DNA from: Prevotella sp.
GTDB taxonomy: Bacteria > Bacteroidota > Bacteroidia > Bacteroidales > Bacteroidaceae
Length of the DNA stretch: 64,000 bases
Direction of reading: 5' to 3'
Assembly: GCA_015060485.1 (NCBI GenBank)
Contig: SUYI01000002.1
Location: forward strand, 124,001 to 188,000
Part shown: piece by piece, positions 55,487-62,985 of the stretch
Position numbering within the stretch: position 1 is the first letter of the stretch
Layout of the letters: each line of letters begins with the position of its first letter
Notes under the pieces: model-generated
What the model was told of the DNA's origin: nothing
The model's database searches: none
Seen by the model: only the letters and a program-made list of their open reading frames with translations
Translations under genes and position numbers: made by a program

Positions 55487-56842
55487 ATGCAGTCAGAACA
55501 GCAATACATAGAACTCTACGAGCAGGCGAGGGAGATGATTTTCTCTCATGCGCCTGAGGCGATGAATGCCGTGAGGGATGAGGCTTTTGAGAACTTCCGC
55601 AAGCAGGGCTTTCCGTCTCGAAAGGTCGAGCGTTACAAATACACTGACATTGCCAAGCTCTTTGCGCCTGACTATGGTGTCAATCTCAATCGCCTCGAGA
55701 TACCCGTTGACCCCTACGAGGCCTTCCGTTGCGATGTGCCCAACCTCTCTACGAGTCTCTATTTCGTGGTGAATGATACTTTCTATAACAAGGCACTGCC
55801 ACAAGCACATCTGCCAGAGGGTGTCATTATCGGTTCACTGAGAGAAAATCCCCATTTCATCGAGAAATATTACGCAAAACTTGCCAAGACTTCTGAAGAC
55901 GCTGTTACTGCCCTCAATACCATGTTGGCACAGGATGGTATGGTGGTCTTTGTGCCCAAGAATGTAAAGGTAGACCGTGCCATACAAGTCATCAACATCC
56001 TGAAGGCAACGCCCAGCAATGCCCAGCGCCAGGTGCCCGACCTCATGGTCAACCGTCGCGTGCTGATTATTCTTGAAGAAGGTGCAGAGCTGAAAATGCT
56101 GTTCTGCGACCATGCCGCCGACGACAAGAATTTCCTTGCTACACAGGTCATCGAGGCCTATGTAGGCGAGAATGCCTCGCTGGATCTGTATTGCCTCGAG
56201 GAGACCCACGCCAAGAATGTCCGCATTAGCAATGTCTATATCGACCAACAGGCCAACAGCCGAGTGAAACATAATGTCATCACGCTGCACAACGGCATCA
56301 CCCGCAACAAGCTCGACCTCACCTTCTCGGGCGAGGGAGGAGAGTGTCAGTGCTACGGCTGCGTGATTGCCGACAAGCAGCAGCACGTCGACAACAACAC
56401 GCTGATTACGCATAAGGTACCCCATTGTACCAGCAATGAACTCTATAAATATGTGCTCGACGACAAGGCCACAGGAGCCTTCGCTGGTCGTGTGCTCGTG
56501 GAGCACGGAGCCCAGAAGACCTCGTCGCAGATGACAAACCAGAACCTGACGGCCACCCGCGAGGCCCGCATGTACACCCAGCCCATGCTCGAAATCTATG
56601 CCGATGACGTGAAGTGTGCCCATGGCTCTACCGTCGGACAGCTCAACGATGCAGCCCTGTTCTATATGCGACAGCGCGGCATTTCGCTCGACGAGGCCAA
56701 ACTCCTGTTGCAGAACGCCTTCATCAACGAGGTTATCGACAAGATGCAGCTCGAACCCCTCCGCGACCGACTGCACCACCTGGTGGAAAAGCGCTTCCGA
56801 GGCGAGCTCAACAAATGCGAGGGCTGCAAACTCTGCAAATAA
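55487..56842 (+). CDS. sufD: Fe-S assembly protein SufD
   Basis: SufD, partner of SufB and SufC, about 451 residues. I prefer the ATG at 55487 (MQSEQQYIELYEQAREMIF). The track start at 55454 only adds residues encoded by the repeat element described at 55435. Family features are the N-terminal AFENFRKQGFPSRKVERYKYTDI (close to the usual PTRRDEEWRYTD-type motif) and the C-terminal beta-helix with HGSTVGQLNDAALFYMRQRGI and NEVIDKMQLEPLRDRL. A cysteine-rich tail (NKCEGCKLCK) closes the protein, which I would not expect in all SufD proteins. Adjacent to sufC. Identification is secure; the start is uncertain. Confidence 0.93.
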   Translation: MQSEQQYIELYEQAREMIFSHAPEAMNAVRDEAFENFRKQGFPSRKVERYKYTDIAKLFAPDYGVNLNRLEIPVDPYEAFRCDVPNLSTSLYFVVNDTFYNKALPQAHLPEGVIIGSLRENPHFIEKYYAKLAKTSEDAVTALNTMLAQDGMVVFVPKNVKVDRAIQVINILKATPSNAQRQVPDLMVNRRVLIILEEGAELKMLFCDHAADDKNFLATQVIEAYVGENASLDLYCLEETHAKNVRISNVYIDQQANSRVKHNVITLHNGITRNKLDLTFSGEGGECQCYGCVIADKQQHVDNNTLITHKVPHCTSNELYKYVLDDKATGAFAGRVLVEHGAQKTSSQMTNQNLTATREARMYTQPMLEIYADDVKCAHGSTVGQLNDAALFYMRQRGISLDEAKLLLQNAFINEVIDKMQLEPLRDRLHHLVEKRFRGELNKCEGCKLCK

Positions 56843-56902
56843 GCAACTCGTGGGCGTGAACGTATTGTTCACCCCATTTTTTTTGCTATCCCCCTTCTCT
56901 TA

Positions 56903-56927
56903 GTTACAAAACGTGCGCGTGTTCGTC
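56903..56927 (+). promoter_or_regulatory. ECF-like promoter motif, GTTAC-N16-CGTC
   Basis: GTTAC and CGTCTTTATTATAA separated by 16 bp, 21 bases before the GH2 ATG; nearly the same as the motif at 7648. Confidence 0.6.
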
Positions 56928-56948
56928 TTTATTATAAATATAAAAGTA

Positions 56949-59870
56949 ATGAAGATGAGAAGGACGATTCTTTTGGTGTGGGCGGTGGTGATGGCAATGG
57001 CTATCGAGGCCCAGGGGCTGTTGGAGACGCAGCGTCAGTATCTGAGTGGTCATGGGTGTGACGACATGGTGCAGTGGGACTTCCAGTGCACGGACGGTCG
57101 TAACGCTGGTAAGTGGACGAAGATTGGTGTGCCGTCGTGCTGGGAACTGCAGGGCTTTGGCACGTATCAGTATGGCATGCGTTTCTATGGCAAGGCAACG
57201 CCCGAGGGCATTGCTGACGAGAAGGGACAGTATAAAACGGAGTTTACGCTGCCCGAGGAGTGGGCAGGCCGTCAGATTCTGCTTGTCTTCGAGGCGGTGT
57301 TTACGGATATGCGTGCTACAATCAATGGTCGCAAGGCTGGCAACGGATTGTATTCGGGTGGTTTTACCCGTCATACCATCGACGTGTCAGACCGTGTGTT
57401 CTTCGGTAAAAAGAAGAACCGTCTGGAGGTCGAGGTGGCCAAGGAGAGCAGTAACCCTCAGGTGAATCTGGCTGAGCGCCGTGCCGACTACTGGAACTTC
57501 GGTGGCATCTGGCGTCCGGTGTTTATTGTCTCGAAGCCCACACAGAACATCCAACGTGTGGCGATTGACGCCAAGGCCGATGGTCGGTTTACGGCTGATG
57601 TGTTCCTGAACCGTGCCGTGCCAGGCAGTTCTGTGGTCGTCGATTTGGTCGACGACAAAGGCAAGAAGGTGGCGACGAGCCCCTCGTTCCCCGTTACCAG
57701 CGACCAAGCGAAGGCTGACTTTACCGTTCAGAACCCCAAATTGTGGAATGCTGAGCAGCCGAATCTCTATACCGCCGTCTTTACGCTGAAAAACGCAGAG
57801 GGTCGTACACTCCACATGGAGCGCCAGAAGTTTGGCTTCCGCACCATCGAGTATCGCCATAGCTATCGAAATGAGAAAGGAGAAATGAGTAATGAGAAAT
57901 GGGCTTCGCATGTATTTGGATGTGAAGAGGATGGTGTGTTCATCAATGGCAAGAAGGTTATCATGAAGGGCGTCAATCGTCATTCGTTCCGCCCGGAGAG
58001 CGGTCGTACGCTGTCGAAGCAGAAGAATATCGAAGATGTGCTGCTCATCAAGTCGATGAATATGAATGCAGTGCGCTTGTCGCACTATCCGGCTGACCCG
58101 GAGTTCCTGGATGCCTGCGACTCGCTGGGCCTCTATGTGGAGTGCGAACAGCCTGGCTGGCATTGGGCACACGAGACCGTCACGGGTTCGCAAATCGTCG
58201 AGGAGATGGTAACAAGAGATGTGAACCATCCTTCGATTATCTTCTGGAGCAACGGCAACGAGGGCGGCTTCAACTATGAGCTGGAGCCGGTGTTTGCGAA
58301 GTTCGACCCCCAGCAGCGCGTCGTGCTCTATCCCTGGGCCAACCGTAACGGCTTCGAGACAAAGCATTATCGCTCTTGGGGTGAAACGGCGGAGTATATG
58401 CGGCAGAAGGAAATCTTCATGCCTACCGAGTTCCTGCACGGACTCTATGACGGCGGACACGGAGCTGGTCTGAAGGACTATTGGAAGCTGATGATGTCGA
58501 ATCCCCGTTGTGCTGGCGGATTCCTGTGGGACCTGATGGATCAGGCAGTGGTGCGTACCGACCAGAACGGCATCCTCGACCCCGTCGGCAACTTCGGCTC
58601 TGACGGCATCGTGGGTCCTCACATGGAGAAGGAAGGCTCGTTCTATACCATCCGTGAGGTGTGGAGCCCGATCCAAGTCACCGCTTCGAGTTCTGAATTC
58701 TCATATTTCAATTCTCAACATTTACTTCTTGGCAAGGAACTTACTATCAAAAATGCCTACAACTTTACTAACTTGAAGGACTGTTCGTTGCGTTACCGTT
58801 GGATTGAACTGCCGTACTATGGTAAAACAGAAGAGAAGGTTGTTTCTGAGGGGACGATAGCGTTGCCAGCGGCTGAGCCTGGGGAAAATATTACTCTTCC
58901 ATTGCCCAAAGGTAATGGCGGCCTGCTTGAAATCACCGCTTGCAATCCGCTTGGCAAAGAAGTAATGACTTGGCGTTTCCTGAAAAGGTCTCAATTCCCT
59001 TCAGACTTTATATTTGGAGTAGAGTCTCAAACCAAGACCGAAACAGACAATGAGCTCACGGTGACAATAGGCACAGTATCTTATACCTTCTCAAAGAAAG
59101 ACGGTCGTCTCATGGGTGTTAAGACCGACAAACATAAATATAGCCTCAGTAACGGCCCTCGTTTTGTGGCAGCAAAGCGAGCAGACCGCAGCGACGATGG
59201 TTTTTACAACCATGATGACAAGCAGGCTTTCCAAAAGAAAACACAATATATGGAGTATGCAGACCAAGGCGTATTTGATGGATTTGAACTCAATAATGGC
59301 CATCTTATAGCCCGCTATCGGCACGGAAGTATCCAAACTGTTGATTGGCGTTTCTTCGAAGATGGCAGTGTTCTGCTTTCAGTCGATGCCATGTTTAATG
59401 GTGTCGTAGATTTGATGGGTATCTGCTTTGACTATCCTGAGACACTCGTCAAGAGTAAGAGATGGGTGGGCCGTGGTCCTTACCGTGTATGGGAAAACCG
59501 TATGGATGGTCCACAGTATGGCTATTGGCAGACAGACTACAATGACCCCATTCCTGGCGAATCGTGGGACTACCCAGAGTTCAAAGGCTATTTCGCTGGA
59601 GTTCAATGGATGCAACTGTTAACTGACGAAGGCAACATAGGCATTTCTCCATCACCGAGTCTCCAGGAACCACTTTACGTCGGTGTCTATACCCCACGCG
59701 ACGGACGCGACCACATCCTCTATACCCTGCCAGAGACGGGCATCGCTCTGCTGAACGTCATTCCAGCCGTGCGCAACAAGGTGAACACCACCGACCTGAA
59801 CGGCCCGTCGGCACAGCCTTATTGGAGCAAAGGAAAAAGAAACATCTGCGCCATCCTACACTTTGAATAA
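56949..59870 (+). CDS. GH2-family glycosidase
   Basis: Exported GH2 enzyme of 973 residues from the ATG at 56949 (MKMRRTILLVWAVVMAMAIEAQG). Sugar-binding jelly roll (VPSCWELQGFGTYQYGMRF), Ig-like domain (RADYWNFGGIWRPVFIV ...) and TIM barrel with MKGVNRHSFRPESG, acid/base WSNGNEGGF (Glu ~437) and nucleophile region FMPTEFLHGLYDGG (Glu ~493) are present. C-terminal beta domains follow. Most likely a beta-galactosidase or related exo-enzyme for plant glycans. Two 7-nt repeat arrays are read in frame (57869, 58691). It begins an operon with GH106 and the acetylesterase-like gene. Confidence 0.92.
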   Translation: MKMRRTILLVWAVVMAMAIEAQGLLETQRQYLSGHGCDDMVQWDFQCTDGRNAGKWTKIGVPSCWELQGFGTYQYGMRFYGKATPEGIADEKGQYKTEFTLPEEWAGRQILLVFEAVFTDMRATINGRKAGNGLYSGGFTRHTIDVSDRVFFGKKKNRLEVEVAKESSNPQVNLAERRADYWNFGGIWRPVFIVSKPTQNIQRVAIDAKADGRFTADVFLNRAVPGSSVVVDLVDDKGKKVATSPSFPVTSDQAKADFTVQNPKLWNAEQPNLYTAVFTLKNAEGRTLHMERQKFGFRTIEYRHSYRNEKGEMSNEKWASHVFGCEEDGVFINGKKVIMKGVNRHSFRPESGRTLSKQKNIEDVLLIKSMNMNAVRLSHYPADPEFLDACDSLGLYVECEQPGWHWAHETVTGSQIVEEMVTRDVNHPSIIFWSNGNEGGFNYELEPVFAKFDPQQRVVLYPWANRNGFETKHYRSWGETAEYMRQKEIFMPTEFLHGLYDGGHGAGLKDYWKLMMSNPRCAGGFLWDLMDQAVVRTDQNGILDPVGNFGSDGIVGPHMEKEGSFYTIREVWSPIQVTASSSEFSYFNSQHLLLGKELTIKNAYNFTNLKDCSLRYRWIELPYYGKTEEKVVSEGTIALPAAEPGENITLPLPKGNGGLLEITACNPLGKEVMTWRFLKRSQFPSDFIFGVESQTKTETDNELTVTIGTVSYTFSKKDGRLMGVKTDKHKYSLSNGPRFVAAKRADRSDDGFYNHDDKQAFQKKTQYMEYADQGVFDGFELNNGHLIARYRHGSIQTVDWRFFEDGSVLLSVDAMFNGVVDLMGICFDYPETLVKSKRWVGRGPYRVWENRMDGPQYGYWQTDYNDPIPGESWDYPEFKGYFAGVQWMQLLTDEGNIGISPSPSLQEPLYVGVYTPRDGRDHILYTLPETGIALLNVIPAVRNKVNTTDLNGPSAQPYWSKGKRNICAILHFE
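57869..57903 (+). repeat. In-frame heptanucleotide array in GH2, first
   Basis: AAATGAG, AAAGGAG, AAATGAG, TAATGAG, AAATGGG are read in frame as a Glu/Asn/Lys/Met insert in the Ig-like region. Confidence 0.75.
58691..58724 (+). repeat. In-frame heptanucleotide array in GH2, second
   Basis: TTCTGAA, TTCTCAT, ATTTCAA, TTCTCAA, CATTTAC are read in frame as SSEFSYFNSQH near the end of the catalytic barrel. Confidence 0.6.
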
Positions 59871-59877
59871 TATGAAC

Positions 59878-59904
59878 AACGGATTAAACGGATTTCACGG
59901 ATAT
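59878..59904 (+). repeat. Nonanucleotide array at the GH106 start
   Basis: ACGGATTAA, ACGGATTTC, ACGGATATG: three 9-nt units, the last containing the ATG of the GH106 gene. Confidence 0.65.
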
Positions 59905-62900
59905 GAAGCGCCTTGTTTATTTCTCATTTCTCATTTTTCATTTCTCATTTAGTGTCAGTGCGGCTGACACTACAAAGCCCTGGACCTTCTGGTACTGGAT
60001 GTATGGCGCTGTATCAGAACAAGGTATCAAAGCCGACCTCAAGGCCATGAAGGATGTGGGATTGGGCGGCTGCTATTTGATGCCTATTCGTGGCGCTGCT
60101 GAGCGGCCTGAATACGAAGGAAAGGCTGATGCGCTGAGCGAGAACTTCTGGCGGATGGTAGACGTGGCGCTCATGCAAGCCGATTCTCTTGGCTTGGGAA
60201 TGGGCATTCACGTCTGTGACGGGTTTGCACTCGCTGGAGGGCCTTGGATATCGCCAGACGAGTCTATGCAGAAGGTGGTCTTCTGCGATACCGTTGTCAG
60301 CGGAGGTCATCATCTTTTCCAGATGCCGAAGCCCCAGCATTACGAAAACTACTATGAGGATATTGCCGCCTATGCCATTCCAATTAGTAATCATAAACAT
60401 CAAACATCAAAATTCAAACTTCAAACTTCCCCTGTGGTTACGGTGAACGAAAAGGGTGTTTATTGTGCCGACGAGCCCTGCTGGATTCAGTATGAGTTTG
60501 ACGAACCTACGGAGATTCGCTATGTCGAGATAGAGCCTTCGGGTACGAATATCCAGTGTCAGCGGATGACGGTCAAGGTGTCGCCCGACGGGGTCATTTT
60601 TTATACCGTCAAACAATTGATGCCCCCTCGTCAGGGTTGGCAGAACACGGGGTGTCATACGACGTTCAGTATTCCCCCGTGCCAGGTGAAATACGTCCGA
60701 CTGGAGTGGACGCCAGCAGGTTCGGAACCAGGTGCTGAGGATTTGGATGCCGCCAAGTGGAAACCTGTGTTGAGGCTGAAAGGAGTTAAGTTTGGCAGTT
60801 GGCCGGTAATCGACAATTGGGAGGGCAAGGCAGGCTATGTGTGGCGCATTGCCCCAGAGACGCCCGAGGTCGACCTGCCTATGGAGGAGTTCTTGCATCC
60901 TCACGATGTGGTGGCTTTCAAGATGCAGGGCGACTACGTGGACGTGGCGCTGCCCGAGGGTATGTGGCGCTTTCTGCGTATGGGGCACACGTCGACGGGT
61001 CATACGAATGCGACGGCTGGTGGTGCCAAGGGCTTGGAGTGCGACAAATTCTCGCGGAAAGCGGTAGAGAAACAGGTGGACCGTTGGTTCGGGCTTTTCA
61101 TGAATCGTCCTAACCACAAGGCCATCCAGTATCTGCACGTCGACTCGTGGGAGTGTGGTTCGCAGAACTGGAGCAAGAACTTTGCTCAGGAGTTTGAGTG
61201 CCGTCGTGGTTACGACATCATTCCCTTGTTGCCCCTCTATGCCGGCGTGCCGATGGCGGGAGGCGAAGAGGCGTTGCGCGATATTCGCAGGACCATCGAC
61301 GAACTGGTGAACGAAGTCTTTTTTGTCACGGTGGCGCAGAAGGCCAGGGAGTATGGTGTGCAGCTGTCGTCAGAGAGCGTTGCACCCACGATGGTGTCCG
61401 ATGGAATGGCGCATTATCGCTATGTGGACGTACCGATGGGCGAGTTCTGGCTCAATTCACCCACCCATGATAAGCCCAACGATATGCTCGACGCTATCAG
61501 TGGTGCACACGTCTATGGCAAGAATATCGTGCAGGCTGAAGGTTTTACAGAAGTGCGAGGCGTATGGGACGAGACGCCGGCGAGCATCAAGGCACTCCTC
61601 GACAGGAACTTTGCCTTGGGCATGAACCGCCTCTTCTTCCACGTGAACACCCATAACCCTTGGCTCGACCGCAAACCAGGTATGACGCTCGATGGAATCG
61701 GACTTTTCTTCCAGCGCGACCAGACGTGGTTCGCTGAGGCCAAGCCGTTCGTCGATTATATCACGCGTTGTCAGACGCTGCTGCAAAAGGGCAGGCCTGT
61801 GGTGGATATTGCTGTGTATACGGGAGAAGAGATTCCCTCACGTGCCTTAACGCCTGATAAGCTGGTACCGATGTTGCCTGGATTGTTTGGGGCAGAGCGT
61901 GTGGCGTCAGAACAAAAGCGCCTCGCCAATGTGGGACAGCCCATGGAGGAGTCGCCCGTGGGTGTGCGCCACTCTGCCAATATCTTCGACCTGAAGGACT
62001 GGATCAATCCTCTGCACGGCTATCAGTACGACTCGATGAACAAGGATGCCCTGCTGACGCAGCCCTTTAACTATAAGGTGCTGGTCATCCCTCAGGGTAC
62101 GTTGGTGTCTAAAGAGGCCAAAGCAAAGATTGCCCAATTGCGTCGACAAGGCGTGCAGGTGATCGACAAGCCCTACAAAGATTCCGTTTTCGAGAAGGTG
62201 GCTCCAGATGTCGTCCTACCTGATGGCATTGCCTATGCCCACCGTACCGGCGATGGTTTCGACATCTACTTCCTTTCGAACCAAACAGACCGGGCGCTGA
62301 CGTTCTCGCCTGCTTTCCGTCAGCACAATGGCGAAGCGGTGGTGTATCATCCGCTAACGGATGAGAGCTATGCCTTTGACGGCACCGTCTCGTTGCCGCC
62401 CTACGGCTCCGTCTTTATCACCTATGGGCTCTCTGAATATTCCCACGCTGGGAATAAAACATTCCCACACTGGGAACAAAATATTCCCACGCTGGGAATA
62501 AAAAACGGGCCTTGGGACATCTTTTTCAAGGAAAGCGGTATTTCTCTTTCGAACCAGCAGCTCTTCGACTGGAGCCAGCATGCTGACGAACGGATTCGCT
62601 ACTTCAGCGGACATGCCCGCTATACAACGACGTGGAAACTGAAGAAGGACGAGGTGCCTCAGGGGCGGGCGTGGCTCTCGTTCCCTAACGTGAAGGATAT
62701 TGCCCACGTGTGGATTAACGGCAAGGACTGCGGCATTGCCTGGACGGCTCCCTACAAGGTGGAGATCACAGGCGCCCTGAAGAAAGGCAAGAACACGGTA
62801 GAAATAGAGGTGGTGAACACGTGGCACAACGCCCTGCGAGGTGCTGACAACGGCAAAGCGCCCTACGAGGGCATTTGGACGAACGCCAAATATCGCACGA

Positions 62901-62965
62901 AGGGTGACCAGCTGCTGCCTGCCGGCCTGCTCGAACCACCCATGATGATAACGACCACGAATTAA
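59903..62965 (+). CDS. GH106-like alpha-L-rhamnosidase
   Basis: Exported protein of 1020 residues. The signal peptide (MKRLVYFSFLIFHFSFSVSA) is largely encoded by a 7-nt repeat array. The catalytic part begins KPWTFWYWMYGAVSEQGIKADLKAMKDVGLGGCYL, the typical GH106 opening. It continues with HVCDGFALAGGPWISP, LSSESVAPTMVSDG and GMNRLFFHVNTHNPW; a C-terminal beta-sandwich ends in VWINGKDCGIAWTAPYKVEITGAL. GH106 enzymes remove alpha-L-rhamnose from pectic rhamnogalacturonan. In-frame repeats lie at 60386 (NHKHQTSKFKLQTS) and 62438 (three TTCCCA hairpins). Second gene of the GH2 operon. Family call fairly confident. Confidence 0.82.
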   Translation: MKRLVYFSFLIFHFSFSVSAADTTKPWTFWYWMYGAVSEQGIKADLKAMKDVGLGGCYLMPIRGAAERPEYEGKADALSENFWRMVDVALMQADSLGLGMGIHVCDGFALAGGPWISPDESMQKVVFCDTVVSGGHHLFQMPKPQHYENYYEDIAAYAIPISNHKHQTSKFKLQTSPVVTVNEKGVYCADEPCWIQYEFDEPTEIRYVEIEPSGTNIQCQRMTVKVSPDGVIFYTVKQLMPPRQGWQNTGCHTTFSIPPCQVKYVRLEWTPAGSEPGAEDLDAAKWKPVLRLKGVKFGSWPVIDNWEGKAGYVWRIAPETPEVDLPMEEFLHPHDVVAFKMQGDYVDVALPEGMWRFLRMGHTSTGHTNATAGGAKGLECDKFSRKAVEKQVDRWFGLFMNRPNHKAIQYLHVDSWECGSQNWSKNFAQEFECRRGYDIIPLLPLYAGVPMAGGEEALRDIRRTIDELVNEVFFVTVAQKAREYGVQLSSESVAPTMVSDGMAHYRYVDVPMGEFWLNSPTHDKPNDMLDAISGAHVYGKNIVQAEGFTEVRGVWDETPASIKALLDRNFALGMNRLFFHVNTHNPWLDRKPGMTLDGIGLFFQRDQTWFAEAKPFVDYITRCQTLLQKGRPVVDIAVYTGEEIPSRALTPDKLVPMLPGLFGAERVASEQKRLANVGQPMEESPVGVRHSANIFDLKDWINPLHGYQYDSMNKDALLTQPFNYKVLVIPQGTLVSKEAKAKIAQLRRQGVQVIDKPYKDSVFEKVAPDVVLPDGIAYAHRTGDGFDIYFLSNQTDRALTFSPAFRQHNGEAVVYHPLTDESYAFDGTVSLPPYGSVFITYGLSEYSHAGNKTFPHWEQNIPTLGIKNGPWDIFFKESGISLSNQQLFDWSQHADERIRYFSGHARYTTTWKLKKDEVPQGRAWLSFPNVKDIAHVWINGKDCGIAWTAPYKVEITGALKKGKNTVEIEVVNTWHNALRGADNGKAPYEGIWTNAKYRTKGDQLLPAGLLEPPMMITTTN
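59920..59950 (+). repeat. Heptanucleotide array encoding the GH106 signal peptide
   Basis: TTTCTCA, TTTCTCA, TTTTTCA, TTTCTCA, TTT are read as FLIFHFSF, the hydrophobic core of the signal peptide. Confidence 0.8.
60386..60429 (+). repeat. In-frame heptanucleotide array in GH106
   Basis: AGTAATCAT followed by AAACATC, AAACATC, AAAATTC, AAACTTC, AAACTTC, read as SNHKHQTSKFKLQTS. The array in GH78 (13198) has the same header and frame. Confidence 0.8.
62438..62500 (+). repeat. Three TTCCCA hairpins inside the GH106 gene
   Basis: TATTCCCAcgcTGGGAATA twice and ATTCCCAcacTGGGAAC once, about 22 nt apart, in frame (YSHAGNKTFPHWEQNIPTLG). Similar to the intergenic pair at 22654. Confidence 0.85.
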
Positions 62966-62984
62966 ACGAATTACACGAATAATA
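62955..62984 (+). repeat. Nonanucleotide array before the esterase-like gene
   Basis: CACGAATTA, AACGAATTA, CACGAATAA, ending two bases before the ATG at 62986. Confidence 0.65.
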
Positions 62985-62985
62985 T

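Noticed and set aside
57387-58676. 429-residue minus-strand ORF
   Set aside because: Antisense to the GH2 catalytic domain, with no motif of its own.
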